From contig JAFKFS010000017.1 of NCBI GenBank assembly GCA_017308115.1, forward strand, positions 1 to 63,299: a DNA stretch of 63,299 nucleotides, read 5' to 3'. This document shows, one piece after another, positions 16,831 to 25,057 of the stretch (within the stretch, counting starts at the first letter, position 1; each line of letters opens with the position of its first letter). Below the pieces are notes generated by a model. It searched no databases, was not told the origin of the DNA, and saw only the letters and a program-made list of their open reading frames with translations. Both the position numbers and the translations under genes were made by a program. The stretch is from Bordetella sp. GTDB lineage: Bacteria; Pseudomonadota; Alphaproteobacteria; Caulobacterales; Caulobacteraceae.

Positions 16831-17238
16831 ATGAACATCGCGATCGCCTACGTCCTGACCCTCGCCGTCTTCGCCGTGATCGACACGGCGTGGTTGGGCG
16901 CCATGGGAGACCGGCTCTATCGACCCTTCATCGGTTCGATGCTGGCGGATGATTTTCGGCTGGCTCCGGCGATCGCCTTCTACGCCTTCTATGCGGCGGG
17001 GCTGACGATTTTCGCCGTGGCTCCGGGGCTGGCCGAGGGCGGGTGGAAGAAGGCCCTGGTCTGGGGCGGGCTGTTCGGCCTGTTCGCCTATGGAACCTAT
17101 GACCTGACCAATCTGGCGACGCTGAAGACCTGGAGCCTGAAGCTGTCGCTCATCGACATGACCTGGGGCGTGATCGTCAGCGGCGGCTCCTCGGCCATCG
17201 CCTGCGCCCTGGCCGCGAAGCTGATGCGCCTGCTCTAG
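16831..17238 (+). CDS. DUF2177 small integral membrane protein
   Basis: A 135-residue protein with four predicted membrane helices. It carries the DUF2177 family pattern: an N-terminal helix with IDTAWLG, a LADDFRLAPAIAFYAFY stretch, FAYGTYDLTNLATLK in the middle, and a C-terminal DMTWGV helix. Biochemical role unknown; in several alphaproteobacteria it neighbours ECF/ChrR and cyclopropane-fatty-acid genes, as here. Start 16831 is chosen for the GGGAGACC site and because the transcript predicted from the promoter at 16778-16805 would begin just upstream. Its TAG stop overlaps the TAG of the convergent DUF1295 gene in the palindrome CTAG. Confidence 0.82.
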   Translation: MNIAIAYVLTLAVFAVIDTAWLGAMGDRLYRPFIGSMLADDFRLAPAIAFYAFYAAGLTIFAVAPGLAEGGWKKALVWGGLFGLFAYGTYDLTNLATLKTWSLKLSLIDMTWGVIVSGGSSAIACALAAKLMRLL

Positions 17239-18041
17239 GCGCGGGGCGGGCGGGGAAAGAAGACGCTGGTCCGGGCCGCGTAGGCGGCGAAGGCCTCGGG
17301 GCGTGAGCGACGCATGTGGGCCTCCAGCAGGGGCACGCCCGACACGCGGGTGAGCAGCCAGTAGATGTAGGCCGGTCCGCTCAGGGCCAGCCAGCCCCAG
17401 GGCCAGCCGCCGCCGAGGTCGATCGCGAAGATCGGCCAGGCGCACCAGCCGAGCCATTCGAAGAAGTAGTTGGGATGGCGCGACCAGGCCCACAGGCCGG
17501 CGTCGCACACCTTGCCCCGATTGGCCCGGTCGGCCTTGAAGCGGCTCAACTGCCGGTCGGCCAGGGCTTCGCCGAACAGGGCGACCAGGAACACGGCCGT
17601 CGCAAGGCCGTCCTGCAGGGTCAGGCCCGGCGCCGGGTTTCGGGCGGCGACGAGGATGCTGAGCGCCAAGAAGGCGGCGGCGCCCGCCTGCAGCATGAGG
17701 AAGCCGAACATGCGGGACTGAAAACGCGGCCCCCAATCCTGTCGCAGGCGGGCGTAGCGGGGGTCCTCGTCCGATGCGCGGGCGCGGGCGGCGATGTGCA
17801 GCCCCAGACGCAGCCCCCAGGCGCCGGTCAGACAGGCCGCCAGCGTCTGGCGCGCGGACGGCGCGGCGCCCTCAAGCGGGAAGAGGGCGACGAAGACGCC
17901 GGCGGCGCCCAGGCCCAGGGACCAGAAGGCGTCGGCCCAGCCGCCCTGTCCCGTGCGACGCTGCACCAGCCAGGCGACGGCCATGACGAGGCCGAGGAAC
18001 AACGCCGCCCCGGCCCACAATGCCAGGAGAGGGCCGATCAC
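17235..18041 (-). CDS. DUF1295 membrane protein in the sigma/ChrR operon
   Basis: A 268-residue polytopic membrane protein of the DUF1295 (steroid 5-alpha-reductase C-terminal-like) family. It has the signature WSRHPNYFFEWLGW near residue 195, a preceding ADRQLSRFK segment and a C-terminal RTSVFFPRPPRA. The family is suspected to reduce lipids, but the reaction is not proven. GTG 18041 is the likely start because it forms a GTGA overlap with the stop of the ChrR-like gene; an upstream frame reaching 18122 overlaps that gene too far. It is the third gene of the ECF-sigma operon, so it is probably induced under the same stress. Paralogue of 2647-3627. Confidence 0.85.
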   Translation of the reverse strand: MIGPLLALWAGAALFLGLVMAVAWLVQRRTGQGGWADAFWSLGLGAAGVFVALFPLEGAAPSARQTLAACLTGAWGLRLGLHIAARARASDEDPRYARLRQDWGPRFQSRMFGFLMLQAGAAAFLALSILVAARNPAPGLTLQDGLATAVFLVALFGEALADRQLSRFKADRANRGKVCDAGLWAWSRHPNYFFEWLGWCAWPIFAIDLGGGWPWGWLALSGPAYIYWLLTRVSGVPLLEAHMRRSRPEAFAAYAARTSVFFPRPPRA

Positions 18042-18679
18042 AGCCGCACGAAGGGCTGCATCAATCGGCCCAGCCAGCCCTCCAGCTGAATCTGCCCGTC
18101 CAGGGCGACGACGCACAGGCACGGCTCGTCCGAGACGACGCGCGGGCGGTGCAGCACGTCCTCGTCGGCCTCTTCCAGATCGCCGACCTCGAACCGCTCG
18201 GTCTCGGTGGCGTAGGCGCCGGCCAGGACGCAGGTCAGCTCGACCCCGCCGTGGGTGTGGCGCGGCGTGTCGCGGCCGGGGTCGATCTTCAGCAGGATGA
18301 CCCGGCAGTCGCCGTCGCGCGGGGCGTGGACGTCGCGGACCCGCATCCCCGGCCCGATCCAGCGCCAGGGCCCCAGGGCGTAGCGCCGCAAGGGCTCGGG
18401 CAGTTCGGGCATGTCGTTCAGCGGCGGCGCGACCCGCGCCTCGCCGGCGTCGGTCTCGATCCGCGCCATGGCCCGGGCCAGGGCGCCGTCCGACAGGGCC
18501 GCAGGGAGGGCGCTCTCCAGGAATTCGCCGCCGACGGACTGCAGGCGACGGACCCAGGCGTCATTGGCCGGACGCAGGGCCAGGTGGACGGCGACCACGA
18601 CGGCCTCGGGCGGGCTCAGCGTCCCGGCGGCGTAGGCGAGCAGGCGCTCCTCGGAAGGGTTGCGGGCGGCGGCGGTCAT
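18038..18679 (-). CDS. ChrR-like cupin anti-sigma factor lacking the zinc cysteines
   Basis: A 213-residue ChrR-family protein. The N-terminal ~60 residues resemble the anti-sigma ZAS helix bundle (LLAYAAGTLSPPEAVVVAVHLAL), and the C-terminal cupin (about 110-205) keeps His141, His143, Glu147 and His177. In ChrR the N-terminal zinc is held by an HxxxCxxC motif; here His32 is kept but the two cysteine positions are Arg36 and Asn39. Zinc binding in the anti-sigma domain is therefore doubtful, while the cupin site is intact. The gene overlaps the sigma gene (ATGA) and probably holds the sigma factor inactive until singlet oxygen or a peroxide acts, by analogy with RpoE-ChrR. Confidence 0.85.
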   Translation of the reverse strand: MTAAARNPSEERLLAYAAGTLSPPEAVVVAVHLALRPANDAWVRRLQSVGGEFLESALPAALSDGALARAMARIETDAGEARVAPPLNDMPELPEPLRRYALGPWRWIGPGMRVRDVHAPRDGDCRVILLKIDPGRDTPRHTHGGVELTCVLAGAYATETERFEVGDLEEADEDVLHRPRVVSDEPCLCVVALDGQIQLEGWLGRLMQPFVRL

Positions 18680-19248
18680 CGGGACGCCTCTTCGGAGGGC
18701 TCGAGGATGGTGCGCAGTTTGATCATGGCGTTGCGGATGCGGGACTTCACCGTGCCCAGCGGAAGGTCCAGCCGCCGGGCGATCTCGGAATGGGGGCTGT
18801 CCATGAAGAAGGCCAGGCGCAGGACCTCGACCTGATCGGGCTTCAGCCGGGCGAGGGCGTCGCGCACGCGCCGGGCGTCATCCGCCATGGCCAGGATGTC
18901 GTCCGGGCGCATGATCGCGTCTGCGGTCGGTTCGATCTCGGGCGTGGGCAGGGCGCGGGCGTCGCGCCGCAGCATGTCCAGGCGGCGGTTGCGGGCGATG
19001 GTGAAGATCCAGGTCGCGGCCCGCGCCTTTCGCGCGTCGAACAGGTCGGCCTTGCGCCAGACGGTCAGCATGGCGTCCTGGGCGAAGTCCTCGGCGGCGG
19101 CGGCGGAAGCGCCGGACTTCATCAGCCAGGCCTTCAGACGAGGCGCGAAATGCTCGAACAGCCGGGCGAAGGCCTCGCGGTCGCGACGAAGCGCCACCGC
19201 CTCGATCAAGCGGTCGTGCGCGAAGGCGTCGTCGGCCTCGCCGCTCAT
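18676..19248 (-). CDS. ECF-type RNA polymerase sigma factor (RpoE/ChrR-partner type)
   Basis: A 190-residue extracytoplasmic-function sigma factor. Region 2 (about 22-95) contains FEHFAPRLKAWLMKSG, AEDFAQDAMLTVWRK and TWIFTIARNRRLDMLRR; region 4 (about 130-185) contains LKPDQVEVLRLAFFMDSPHSEIARRL and LGTVKSRIRNAM. Partnership with a ChrR-like protein places it in the group that controls photo-oxidative stress responses. I choose ATG 19248, which matches the usual family N-terminus; ATG 19299 would leave no leader after the promoter at 19307-19334. That promoter resembles an ECF promoter, suggesting autoregulation. Confidence 0.9.
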   Translation of the reverse strand: MSGEADDAFAHDRLIEAVALRRDREAFARLFEHFAPRLKAWLMKSGASAAAAEDFAQDAMLTVWRKADLFDARKARAATWIFTIARNRRLDMLRRDARALPTPEIEPTADAIMRPDDILAMADDARRVRDALARLKPDQVEVLRLAFFMDSPHSEIARRLDLPLGTVKSRIRNAMIKLRTILEPSEEASR

Positions 19249-19306
19249 GCCGCCGGCGCGCTTTTCAGAAGGTGCGAAAGACGGGGCCTCGACATGCATG
19301 GAGCCT

Positions 19307-19334
19307 AATACGCTTCGCGCAAAAGTCTGGATCA
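19307..19334 (-). promoter_or_regulatory. Predicted autoregulated ECF promoter of the sigma operon
   Basis: Read leftwards, TGATCC (19334-19329), 16 bases, then CGTATT (19312-19307). It matches the TGATCC / CGTA layout of RpoE-ChrR-type promoters and lies about 60 bases before the sigma start. It partly interleaves with the divergent promoter at 19339-19366. Confidence 0.6.
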
Positions 19335-19338
19335 ATCG

Positions 19339-19366
19339 TCATCCGTCCGGGCGATCCGGTCGTATC
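19339..19366 (+). promoter_or_regulatory. Predicted divergent ECF promoter for the flavin oxidoreductase operon
   Basis: TCATCC (19339-19344), 16 bases, CGTATC (19361-19366), mirroring the leftward promoter five bases away. It would drive the flavoprotein - DUF1365 - photolyase - methyltransferase - lipocalin genes. Confidence 0.5.
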
Positions 19367-19412
19367 AGCCGAGCTCGCCTCCCTGTCGGACGCGGGCTTC
19401 GCCGGAGCTTTC

Positions 19413-20744
19413 ATGTCGTCTTCCATCGTCGCCAGGCCCCCCGCGCCCCTGAAGGTCGCCGTCGTGGGGTCTGGCATCGCCGCCCTGTCCTCGGCCTGGC
19501 TGCTGTCCCAGCGCCATCGGGTGACGCTCTATGACAAGGCCGAACGGCTGGGCGGCCACTCCAACACGGTGACGGCGGGGACGGCCCAGGGCGAGGTCCC
19601 CGTCGACACGGGCTTCATCTGCTTCAACGACGCCACCTATCCCAATCTGATCGCCCTGTTCGAGCATCTCGGGGTCCGGACCCGCGCCACCGACATGTCC
19701 TTCGCCGTGTCGCTGGACCAGGGGCGGTTCGAATACGCCGCGCCCGGCCTGTTCGCCCAGCGGCGCAACCTGCTGCGGCCGCGTTTCTGGTCGATGCTGG
19801 GCGAGATCCTGCGCTTCTACCGCCAGGCGCCGGACGATCTGGCCGGGCTGACGGACCCCGACCTGACCCTGGGCGAGTACCTGAAGCGCCAAGGCTTCAG
19901 CGAGGCCGTCCGGGACGATCACCTGTTGCCCATGGCGGCGGCCATCTGGTCCTCGCCCGCCCATACGCTGATGGATTATCCGGCCGAGGCCTTCATCCGG
20001 TTCTGCGGCAACCACGGCCTTCTGAAGCTGGTCGGGCGGCCGCAGTGGCGCACGGTCCAGGGCGGCAGCCGCGTCTATGTCGAGCGGCTGGCGCAGGCGA
20101 TTCCCGACATCGGCCTGGACCGGGGCGTGACGGCGGTGCGCCGCACCGGCGAGGGCGTCGTCGTCCATGACAGCCAGGGCGGGGCCGAGCGGTTCGACCA
20201 TGTTGTCATCGGCGCCCATGCGGATCAGGCCCTGGCCATGCTGGCCGAGCCGACGCCGCGCGAACGCCAGGTGCTGGGGGCCTTCCGCTACAGCCGTAAC
20301 CTGACGGTGCTGCATACGGACAGGAGCCTGATGCCGCGTCGCCGCCGCGCCTGGGCCAGTTGGAACTACATCGGCGCCGAGGACGGCCTGTGCGTCACCT
20401 ACTGGATGAACCGCCTGCAGGGGCTGGGCGGACAGGATCTGTTCGTGACCCTCAACCCGCCGCGTCCGCCGCGCCCGGACAGCCTGCTGCGCAGCGAACT
20501 GTACGAGCATCCGATCTTCGACCCGGCGGCCCTGCGGGCCCAGAAGCAGCTTTGGAGCCTGCAGGGGCGCGGCGGCGTCTGGTTCTGCGGCGCCCATTTC
20601 GGCGCGGGTTTCCACGAGGACGGGCTGCAGTCCGGCCTGGCCGTGGCCGAACAGTTGGGCGCGGTGCGCCGCCCCTGGAGCGTCCCGGACGAGAGCGGAC
20701 GGATTCACCTGACCGCGCCCGGCGCGCTGGAGGCGGCGGCGTGA
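19413..20744 (+). CDS. FAD/NAD(P)-binding amine-oxidase-fold oxidoreductase
   Basis: A 443-residue flavoprotein of the COG2907 type. The N-terminal dinucleotide fold is VAVVGSGIAALSSAWLL with a following ERLGGHSNTV; a GFICFNDATYPNLI segment and C-terminal GVWFCGAHFGAGFHEDGLQSG are characteristic. In Rhodobacter, genes of this type next to a cyclopropane-synthase-like methyltransferase take part in making methylated/furan fatty acids (desaturation of a methylated acyl chain); the same role is inferred here from context. Start 19413 has a GGAG site; an upstream frame from 19272 overlaps the promoter region. Coupled to the DUF1365 gene by GTGA. Confidence 0.88.
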   Translation: MSSSIVARPPAPLKVAVVGSGIAALSSAWLLSQRHRVTLYDKAERLGGHSNTVTAGTAQGEVPVDTGFICFNDATYPNLIALFEHLGVRTRATDMSFAVSLDQGRFEYAAPGLFAQRRNLLRPRFWSMLGEILRFYRQAPDDLAGLTDPDLTLGEYLKRQGFSEAVRDDHLLPMAAAIWSSPAHTLMDYPAEAFIRFCGNHGLLKLVGRPQWRTVQGGSRVYVERLAQAIPDIGLDRGVTAVRRTGEGVVVHDSQGGAERFDHVVIGAHADQALAMLAEPTPRERQVLGAFRYSRNLTVLHTDRSLMPRRRRAWASWNYIGAEDGLCVTYWMNRLQGLGGQDLFVTLNPPRPPRPDSLLRSELYEHPIFDPAALRAQKQLWSLQGRGGVWFCGAHFGAGFHEDGLQSGLAVAEQLGAVRRPWSVPDESGRIHLTAPGALEAAA

Positions 20745-21544
20745 CTTCGGCCTCGGCTCTTTATCGCGGGCGCGTCGTGCACAGGCGTCGGCGGCCGCGC
20801 GACCATCGCCTGAGCTATCGCGTCTTCTGGCTGCTGCTAGACCTGGACGAGATCGACGACCTGGATCGGCGCCTGCGCCTGTTCTCGCGCAATCGGTTCA
20901 ACCTGCTGTCCTTTCACGACCGAGACCACGGCGACGGCTCGGGTTCGGCGTTGCGGCCCCAGGTCGAGGCCTGGATCAAGCGGGCCGGGATCGACCTGGA
21001 CGGCGGGCCGATCCGGCTGCTGACCATGCCGCGCGTGCTGGGCTACGTCTTCAATCCCATCAGCCTCTATTACGGCCTCCGGGCCGACGGAGGACTGGCG
21101 GCGATGGTCTATGAGGTGACCAGCACCTTCGGCGTGCGCCACGCCTACGTCATCCCCGTCCCGGCCGAGGATCAGGCGGCGGGCCTGATCCGGCAGGGCG
21201 CGGCCAAGGCCCTGTATGTCTCTCCCTTCATGGGGATGGAGATGGACTATGAGTTTCGCGGCCATGCGCCCGGCGCGCGTCTGGACCTGACCATCGACGG
21301 GGTCGACGTCGAGGGCGTCCTGATCACGGCCGCCATGACGGGCGAACGCCGCGAGCTGACGGACGCCGAACTGTCGGCGGCGGCGATGAAGCTGCCCTTC
21401 CTGACGTTCAAGGTCATGGCCGCCATCCACTGGGAGGCGCTGAAGCTCTGGCTCAAGCGGACGCCCCTGACCCGCCAGCAGCCGCCGGCCGGGGAGCCGG
21501 TCACGATCCAGCGTCGCGCGAAGGAGAGCCGCCTTGGCCGGTGA
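20741..21544 (+). CDS. DUF1365 family protein
   Basis: A 267-residue DUF1365 protein. It opens with SALYRGRVVHRRRRPRDHRL and has the family FNPISLYYG motif near residue 105 and EVTSTFGVRHAYVIP after it. Function is not established, but the gene almost always sits between a COG2907 flavoprotein and a cyclopropane-synthase-like methyltransferase, as here, pointing to modification of membrane acyl chains. Start is GTG 20741, overlapping the flavoprotein stop by four bases; its 3' end overlaps the photolyase gene by 11 bases. Confidence 0.85.
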   Translation: MTSASALYRGRVVHRRRRPRDHRLSYRVFWLLLDLDEIDDLDRRLRLFSRNRFNLLSFHDRDHGDGSGSALRPQVEAWIKRAGIDLDGGPIRLLTMPRVLGYVFNPISLYYGLRADGGLAAMVYEVTSTFGVRHAYVIPVPAEDQAAGLIRQGAAKALYVSPFMGMEMDYEFRGHAPGARLDLTIDGVDVEGVLITAAMTGERRELTDAELSAAAMKLPFLTFKVMAAIHWEALKLWLKRTPLTRQQPPAGEPVTIQRRAKESRLGR

Positions 21545-22997
21545 CGCCGCACCTCCCGTCATCGTGTGGTTTCGCCGCGATCTGAGGCTGGCGGACAATC
21601 CGGCGCTGGCCGCGGCGGTCGCGACCGGACGGCCGATCCTGCCGGTCTATGTCCTGGATGAAGGCGGGGAGGGGCGTCGCCCCGGCGGCGCCTCCCTGTG
21701 GTGGCTGGACAAGTCGCTGCGGGCGCTGGACGCGGCGCTGCGCCGACGCGGGGGGCGGCTCATCCTGCGGCGCGGCGACAGCGAGGCCGAACTGCGCCGG
21801 CTGATCGACCAGACGGGCGCCGACCAGCTGTTCATGAACCGCCGCTTCGAACCGGAAGCCTTTTCTCAAGACGCCGACATCGCCCACGCCCTGAAGGGGG
21901 AAGGCGTCGCCTGCCATGCCTTCAACGGCGGCCTGCTGGCCCGCCCCGGCGACGTGCTGACCGGCGCGGGAAAGCCCTATCGGGTCTTCACCCCCTTCCT
22001 GAAGGCTCTGCTCCAGACCGCGTCCGAAAAACCCGCGACGCCCGCGCCTGCGGCCCTGCTCACGCCCGAGGGACCGGCCGGCGACGACATCGACGGCTGG
22101 GGACTGCATCCGTCCGCGCCCGATTGGTCGCAAGGCTTCGACTGGGCGCCGGGCGAGGCGGGCGCAGACGCGGCGCTGTCCGCCTTCATCGACGACGCCC
22201 TGGCCGACTATGAGACGGGCCGGGACGTGCCGGGGCGCGGGGGAACCTCGCGCCTTTCCCCCCATCTGCACTGGGGCGAGATCAGCCCGCGCCGCGTGGT
22301 GCGCGCCGCCCGCGCCGCCGCCGCCCAGGGCCGGGCGGCCCCCGCCCAGGCTGAAAAATTCATCGCCGAGATCGGCTGGCGCGAGTTCTCGGCCCATCTG
22401 CTGCATCAGTTTCCCTACATGGCGGAGCGGGCCTTCCGGCCCGAGTTCGACGCCATGCCCTGGCGCGCCGATCCCGATGGGCTCGGGGCCTGGAAGGCGG
22501 GTCGCACCGGCTATCCCCTGGTCGACGCCGGGATGCGGGAGCTGTGGGCCACCGGCTGGATGCACAACCGCGTGCGGATGGTGGCGGCCTCCTTCCTGGT
22601 CAAGCATCTGCTGATCGACTGGCGCGATGGGGAGGCCTGGTTCTGGGACACGCTGGTGGACGCCGACCTGGCCAGCAATGTGCAGAATTGGCAGTGGGTC
22701 GCCGGATGCGGCGCCGACGCCGCCCCCTATTTTCGCATCTTCAATCCCGTGGCCCAGGGCGAGAAGTTCGACCCCGCCGGCCGCTATGTCCGCCGCTGGG
22801 TTCCCGAGCTTCGCGCCTTGCCGGACCGCTGGCTGCACGCGCCCTGGACCGCGCCGGACGCCGTCCTGGCGGAGGCGAGGGTCAGACTGGGGCGCGACTA
22901 TCCCAGGCCGATCGTGGACCACGGCGCAGCGCGAGCGCGCGCCCTGGACGGGTTGAAGGCGATCGCCGCGCGACCGATGGATGAGGAAGCGTTATGA
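21534..22997 (+). CDS. phrB: Deoxyribodipyrimidine photolyase
   Basis: A 487-residue cryptochrome/photolyase family protein that repairs UV-induced cyclobutane dimers with blue light. The N-terminal antenna domain begins PPVIVWFRRDLRLADNPAL. The C-terminal FAD domain shows GRGGTSRLSPHLHWGEISPR, EIGWREFSAHLL, DAGMRELWATGWMHNRVRM and the tryptophan-rich NVQNWQWVAGCGADAAPYFR region. Start is TTG 21534, preceded by AAGGAG; no better ATG exists before the conserved motif. It is embedded in the ECF-sigma locus, and photolyase is a classic member of singlet-oxygen regulons. Confidence 0.95.
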   Translation: MAGDAAPPVIVWFRRDLRLADNPALAAAVATGRPILPVYVLDEGGEGRRPGGASLWWLDKSLRALDAALRRRGGRLILRRGDSEAELRRLIDQTGADQLFMNRRFEPEAFSQDADIAHALKGEGVACHAFNGGLLARPGDVLTGAGKPYRVFTPFLKALLQTASEKPATPAPAALLTPEGPAGDDIDGWGLHPSAPDWSQGFDWAPGEAGADAALSAFIDDALADYETGRDVPGRGGTSRLSPHLHWGEISPRRVVRAARAAAAQGRAAPAQAEKFIAEIGWREFSAHLLHQFPYMAERAFRPEFDAMPWRADPDGLGAWKAGRTGYPLVDAGMRELWATGWMHNRVRMVAASFLVKHLLIDWRDGEAWFWDTLVDADLASNVQNWQWVAGCGADAAPYFRIFNPVAQGEKFDPAGRYVRRWVPELRALPDRWLHAPWTAPDAVLAEARVRLGRDYPRPIVDHGAARARALDGLKAIAARPMDEEAL

Positions 22998-23027
22998 TGC
23001 ATCCACGCGCGAGGGGCCTGTGACGCC

Positions 23028-24251
23028 ATGACCACGACCTTCTGCGGCGACCGGAGGGAGAGGAGGGCCTCGCCCGTGCTCGACCTGCTGCTGCGGCTAT
23101 TGTCCTCGAACTGGAACTGGGGGCGGCTGACCCTGGTCCTGCCCGACGGGACCAGCCGACAACTGACCGGCCGGTCGCCGGGGCACGCCGCCGTTCTGGT
23201 CATCCGCGACCCGCGTTTCGCCGGCCGTGTGCTGAGGAGCGGCGACATCGGTTTCGCCGAGGGCTATATGGCCGGGGAGTGGGATACGCCGGACCTGGCC
23301 GTCCTGCTGGAGACCCTGGTCAACAACTACGACCACATCCGGCGCCTGTTCGACGGCAACCCCCTGATGAACGCGGTCCACTGGCTGGGCCATCGGCTGA
23401 ACCGCAACAGCCGTCGCGGAGCGCGCCGCAACATCCACGCCCACTACGATCTCGGCAACGCCTTCTATTCCGCGTGGCTGGACCCTTCCATGACTTATTC
23501 CGCGGCGCGCTTCGAGCAGCCGGGTCAGGCCCTGGAGACGGCGCAACGGGCCAAGTACGCCGCCCTGGCCCGGCTGATGGGGCTGCGCGCGGGCCACAGC
23601 GTGCTCGAGATCGGCTGCGGCTGGGGCGGTTTCGCCGAGTTCGCCGCCCGCGAGGTCGGCGCCGTCGTCACCGGGGTGACCATTTCGCGCGAGCAGCATG
23701 ACTACGCCCGTCGCCGCATCTTCGAGGCCGGCCTGGCCGAGCGGGCGGACATACGCCTGACCGACTATCGCGACGTCCAGGGCGGTTTCGACCGCGTCGC
23801 CTCCATCGAGATGTTCGAGGCCGTGGGGCGCGAATACTGGCCGACCTACTTCCGGAAGGTGCATGAGGTGCTCAAGCCCGGCGGGCGCGCGGGCCTGCAG
23901 ATCATCACCATCCAGGACGCCCTGTTCGACGAATACGACGCCCGCACCGACTTCATCCAGAAATACGTCTTCCCGGGCGGCTCCCTTCCGTCGGAGGCGC
24001 GGATAGCCCCGGTCATCGCTGAGGCGGGGCTGAAGCGGGCGGCGGTCGAGCGCTTCGGCCGGGACTATGCCGACACCCTGGCCGAATGGACGCGCCGGTT
24101 CGACGCCGGCTGGACGGGCATCCGCGATAAAGGCGAGGCGTTCGATGATCGTTTTCGCCGTCTCTGGCGTTTCTACCTGGCCTATTGCGAGGCCGGTTTC
24201 CGCTCCGGCCGGACGGACGTGATCCAGATCGCCCTGGATCGCGCCGCCTGA
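23028..24251 (+). CDS. cfa: Cyclopropane-fatty-acyl-phospholipid synthase-like methyltransferase
   Basis: A 407-residue SAM-dependent enzyme of the Cfa/mycolic-acid methyltransferase family. The SAM-binding motif is LEIGCGWGGFAEFAA near residue 200; upstream are HYDLGNAFYSAWLDPSMTYS and downstream ASIEMFEAVGREYW and QKYVFPGG, all typical. It methylates or cyclopropanates unsaturated acyl chains in the inner membrane. The neighbours (COG2907 flavoprotein and DUF1365) suggest that the product may be methylated or furan fatty acid rather than simple cyclopropane, as in the Rhodobacter RpoE regulon. Starts 30 bases after the photolyase stop. Confidence 0.92.
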   Translation: MTTTFCGDRRERRASPVLDLLLRLLSSNWNWGRLTLVLPDGTSRQLTGRSPGHAAVLVIRDPRFAGRVLRSGDIGFAEGYMAGEWDTPDLAVLLETLVNNYDHIRRLFDGNPLMNAVHWLGHRLNRNSRRGARRNIHAHYDLGNAFYSAWLDPSMTYSAARFEQPGQALETAQRAKYAALARLMGLRAGHSVLEIGCGWGGFAEFAAREVGAVVTGVTISREQHDYARRRIFEAGLAERADIRLTDYRDVQGGFDRVASIEMFEAVGREYWPTYFRKVHEVLKPGGRAGLQIITIQDALFDEYDARTDFIQKYVFPGGSLPSEARIAPVIAEAGLKRAAVERFGRDYADTLAEWTRRFDAGWTGIRDKGEAFDDRFRRLWRFYLAYCEAGFRSGRTDVIQIALDRAA

Positions 24252-24277
24252 CATCTTTTTCGATCTCGGAAGTCCTC

Positions 24278-24832
24278 ATGAACCTGAAACGCGTCTCTCT
24301 TGCCCTTCTGGCGGCGGCCTCGGTCGCGGTTATCTCCGCCTGCGCCACCCTGCAGCGCGGCCCCGTCGGCAATCCGGCCGTGCCTCAACCCGCCAAGGCC
24401 GTGGACCTGAACCGCTACGCCGGTCTCTGGTACGAGATCGGGCGCTATGAGAACGGGTTCGAGCGCGGCTGCGAGGCGGTGACGGCGGAATACGGCCTGC
24501 GCGAAGACGGTCTGGTCAGCGTGCTGAACACCTGTCGGCAAGGCGCCGTCGATGGCCCTGTGAAGACGGCGCAGGGCAGGGCCAGGCTGGTCGCGGGCGC
24601 GGCCAACGCCAAGCTCAAGGTCTCCTTCTTCGGCCCCTTCTACATCGGCGATTATTGGGTCCTGGATCGGGCTGAGGACTATTCCTGGTCGATCGTCGGC
24701 GAGCCCTCGGGCCGCTATCTCTGGCTGCTGAGCCGCACCGCCCAGCCGTCCGCCCGGACGCGGGCGACGATCATGGAGCGTACGCAGGCGCTCGGCTACG
24801 ATCTCTCCCTCGTGCGGGAAACCCGACACTAG
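24278..24832 (+). CDS. blc: Blc-type outer-membrane lipocalin (lipoprotein)
   Basis: A 184-residue bacterial lipocalin. It has a lipoprotein signal peptide ending in the lipobox VISAC (Cys near 20) and lipocalin motifs LNRYAGLWYEIGRYENGFERGC near 50 and GDYWVLDRAEDYSWSIVGEPSGRYLWLLSR near 125-155 (quoted in part). Blc proteins bind lysophospholipids or fatty acids and maintain the envelope under stress, which fits the preceding lipid-modification genes. Start 24278, 26 bases after the methyltransferase; a longer frame from 24185 overlaps the methyltransferase and lacks a signal peptide. Probably last gene of the stress operon. Confidence 0.9.
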   Translation: MNLKRVSLALLAAASVAVISACATLQRGPVGNPAVPQPAKAVDLNRYAGLWYEIGRYENGFERGCEAVTAEYGLREDGLVSVLNTCRQGAVDGPVKTAQGRARLVAGAANAKLKVSFFGPFYIGDYWVLDRAEDYSWSIVGEPSGRYLWLLSRTAQPSARTRATIMERTQALGYDLSLVRETRH

Positions 24833-25025
24833 GGCCAGGCCATCGTCGCTGTGAGGCGTGTGATCTGATTCAGGCTTCCGATGAGCCTGGATATGAGCGA
24901 CCCATTGGCTGACGGGGGAGCAGGGGGCCCGGCCGGAGCCCTATTGTCCCGATGGGCCGCGCGGGCGCGATGTGTCCGCACCGCCGCTCCGCCCCAACTT
25001 GTCAGTCGCCCCAATCCGGAATATA

Positions 25026-25041
25026 CATTCCAAACGGTAGG
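25026..25041. promoter_or_regulatory. TetR-type operator, site A
   Basis: CATTCC-AAAC-GGTAGG, a variant of the repeated palindrome CATACC-N4-GGTATG found at eight intergenic places in this window. It lies just upstream of the flavin reductase gene and is nearly identical in its right half (GGTAGGAATG) to site E. Confidence 0.6.
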
Positions 25042-25057
25042 AATGAAATGGCAAGCC

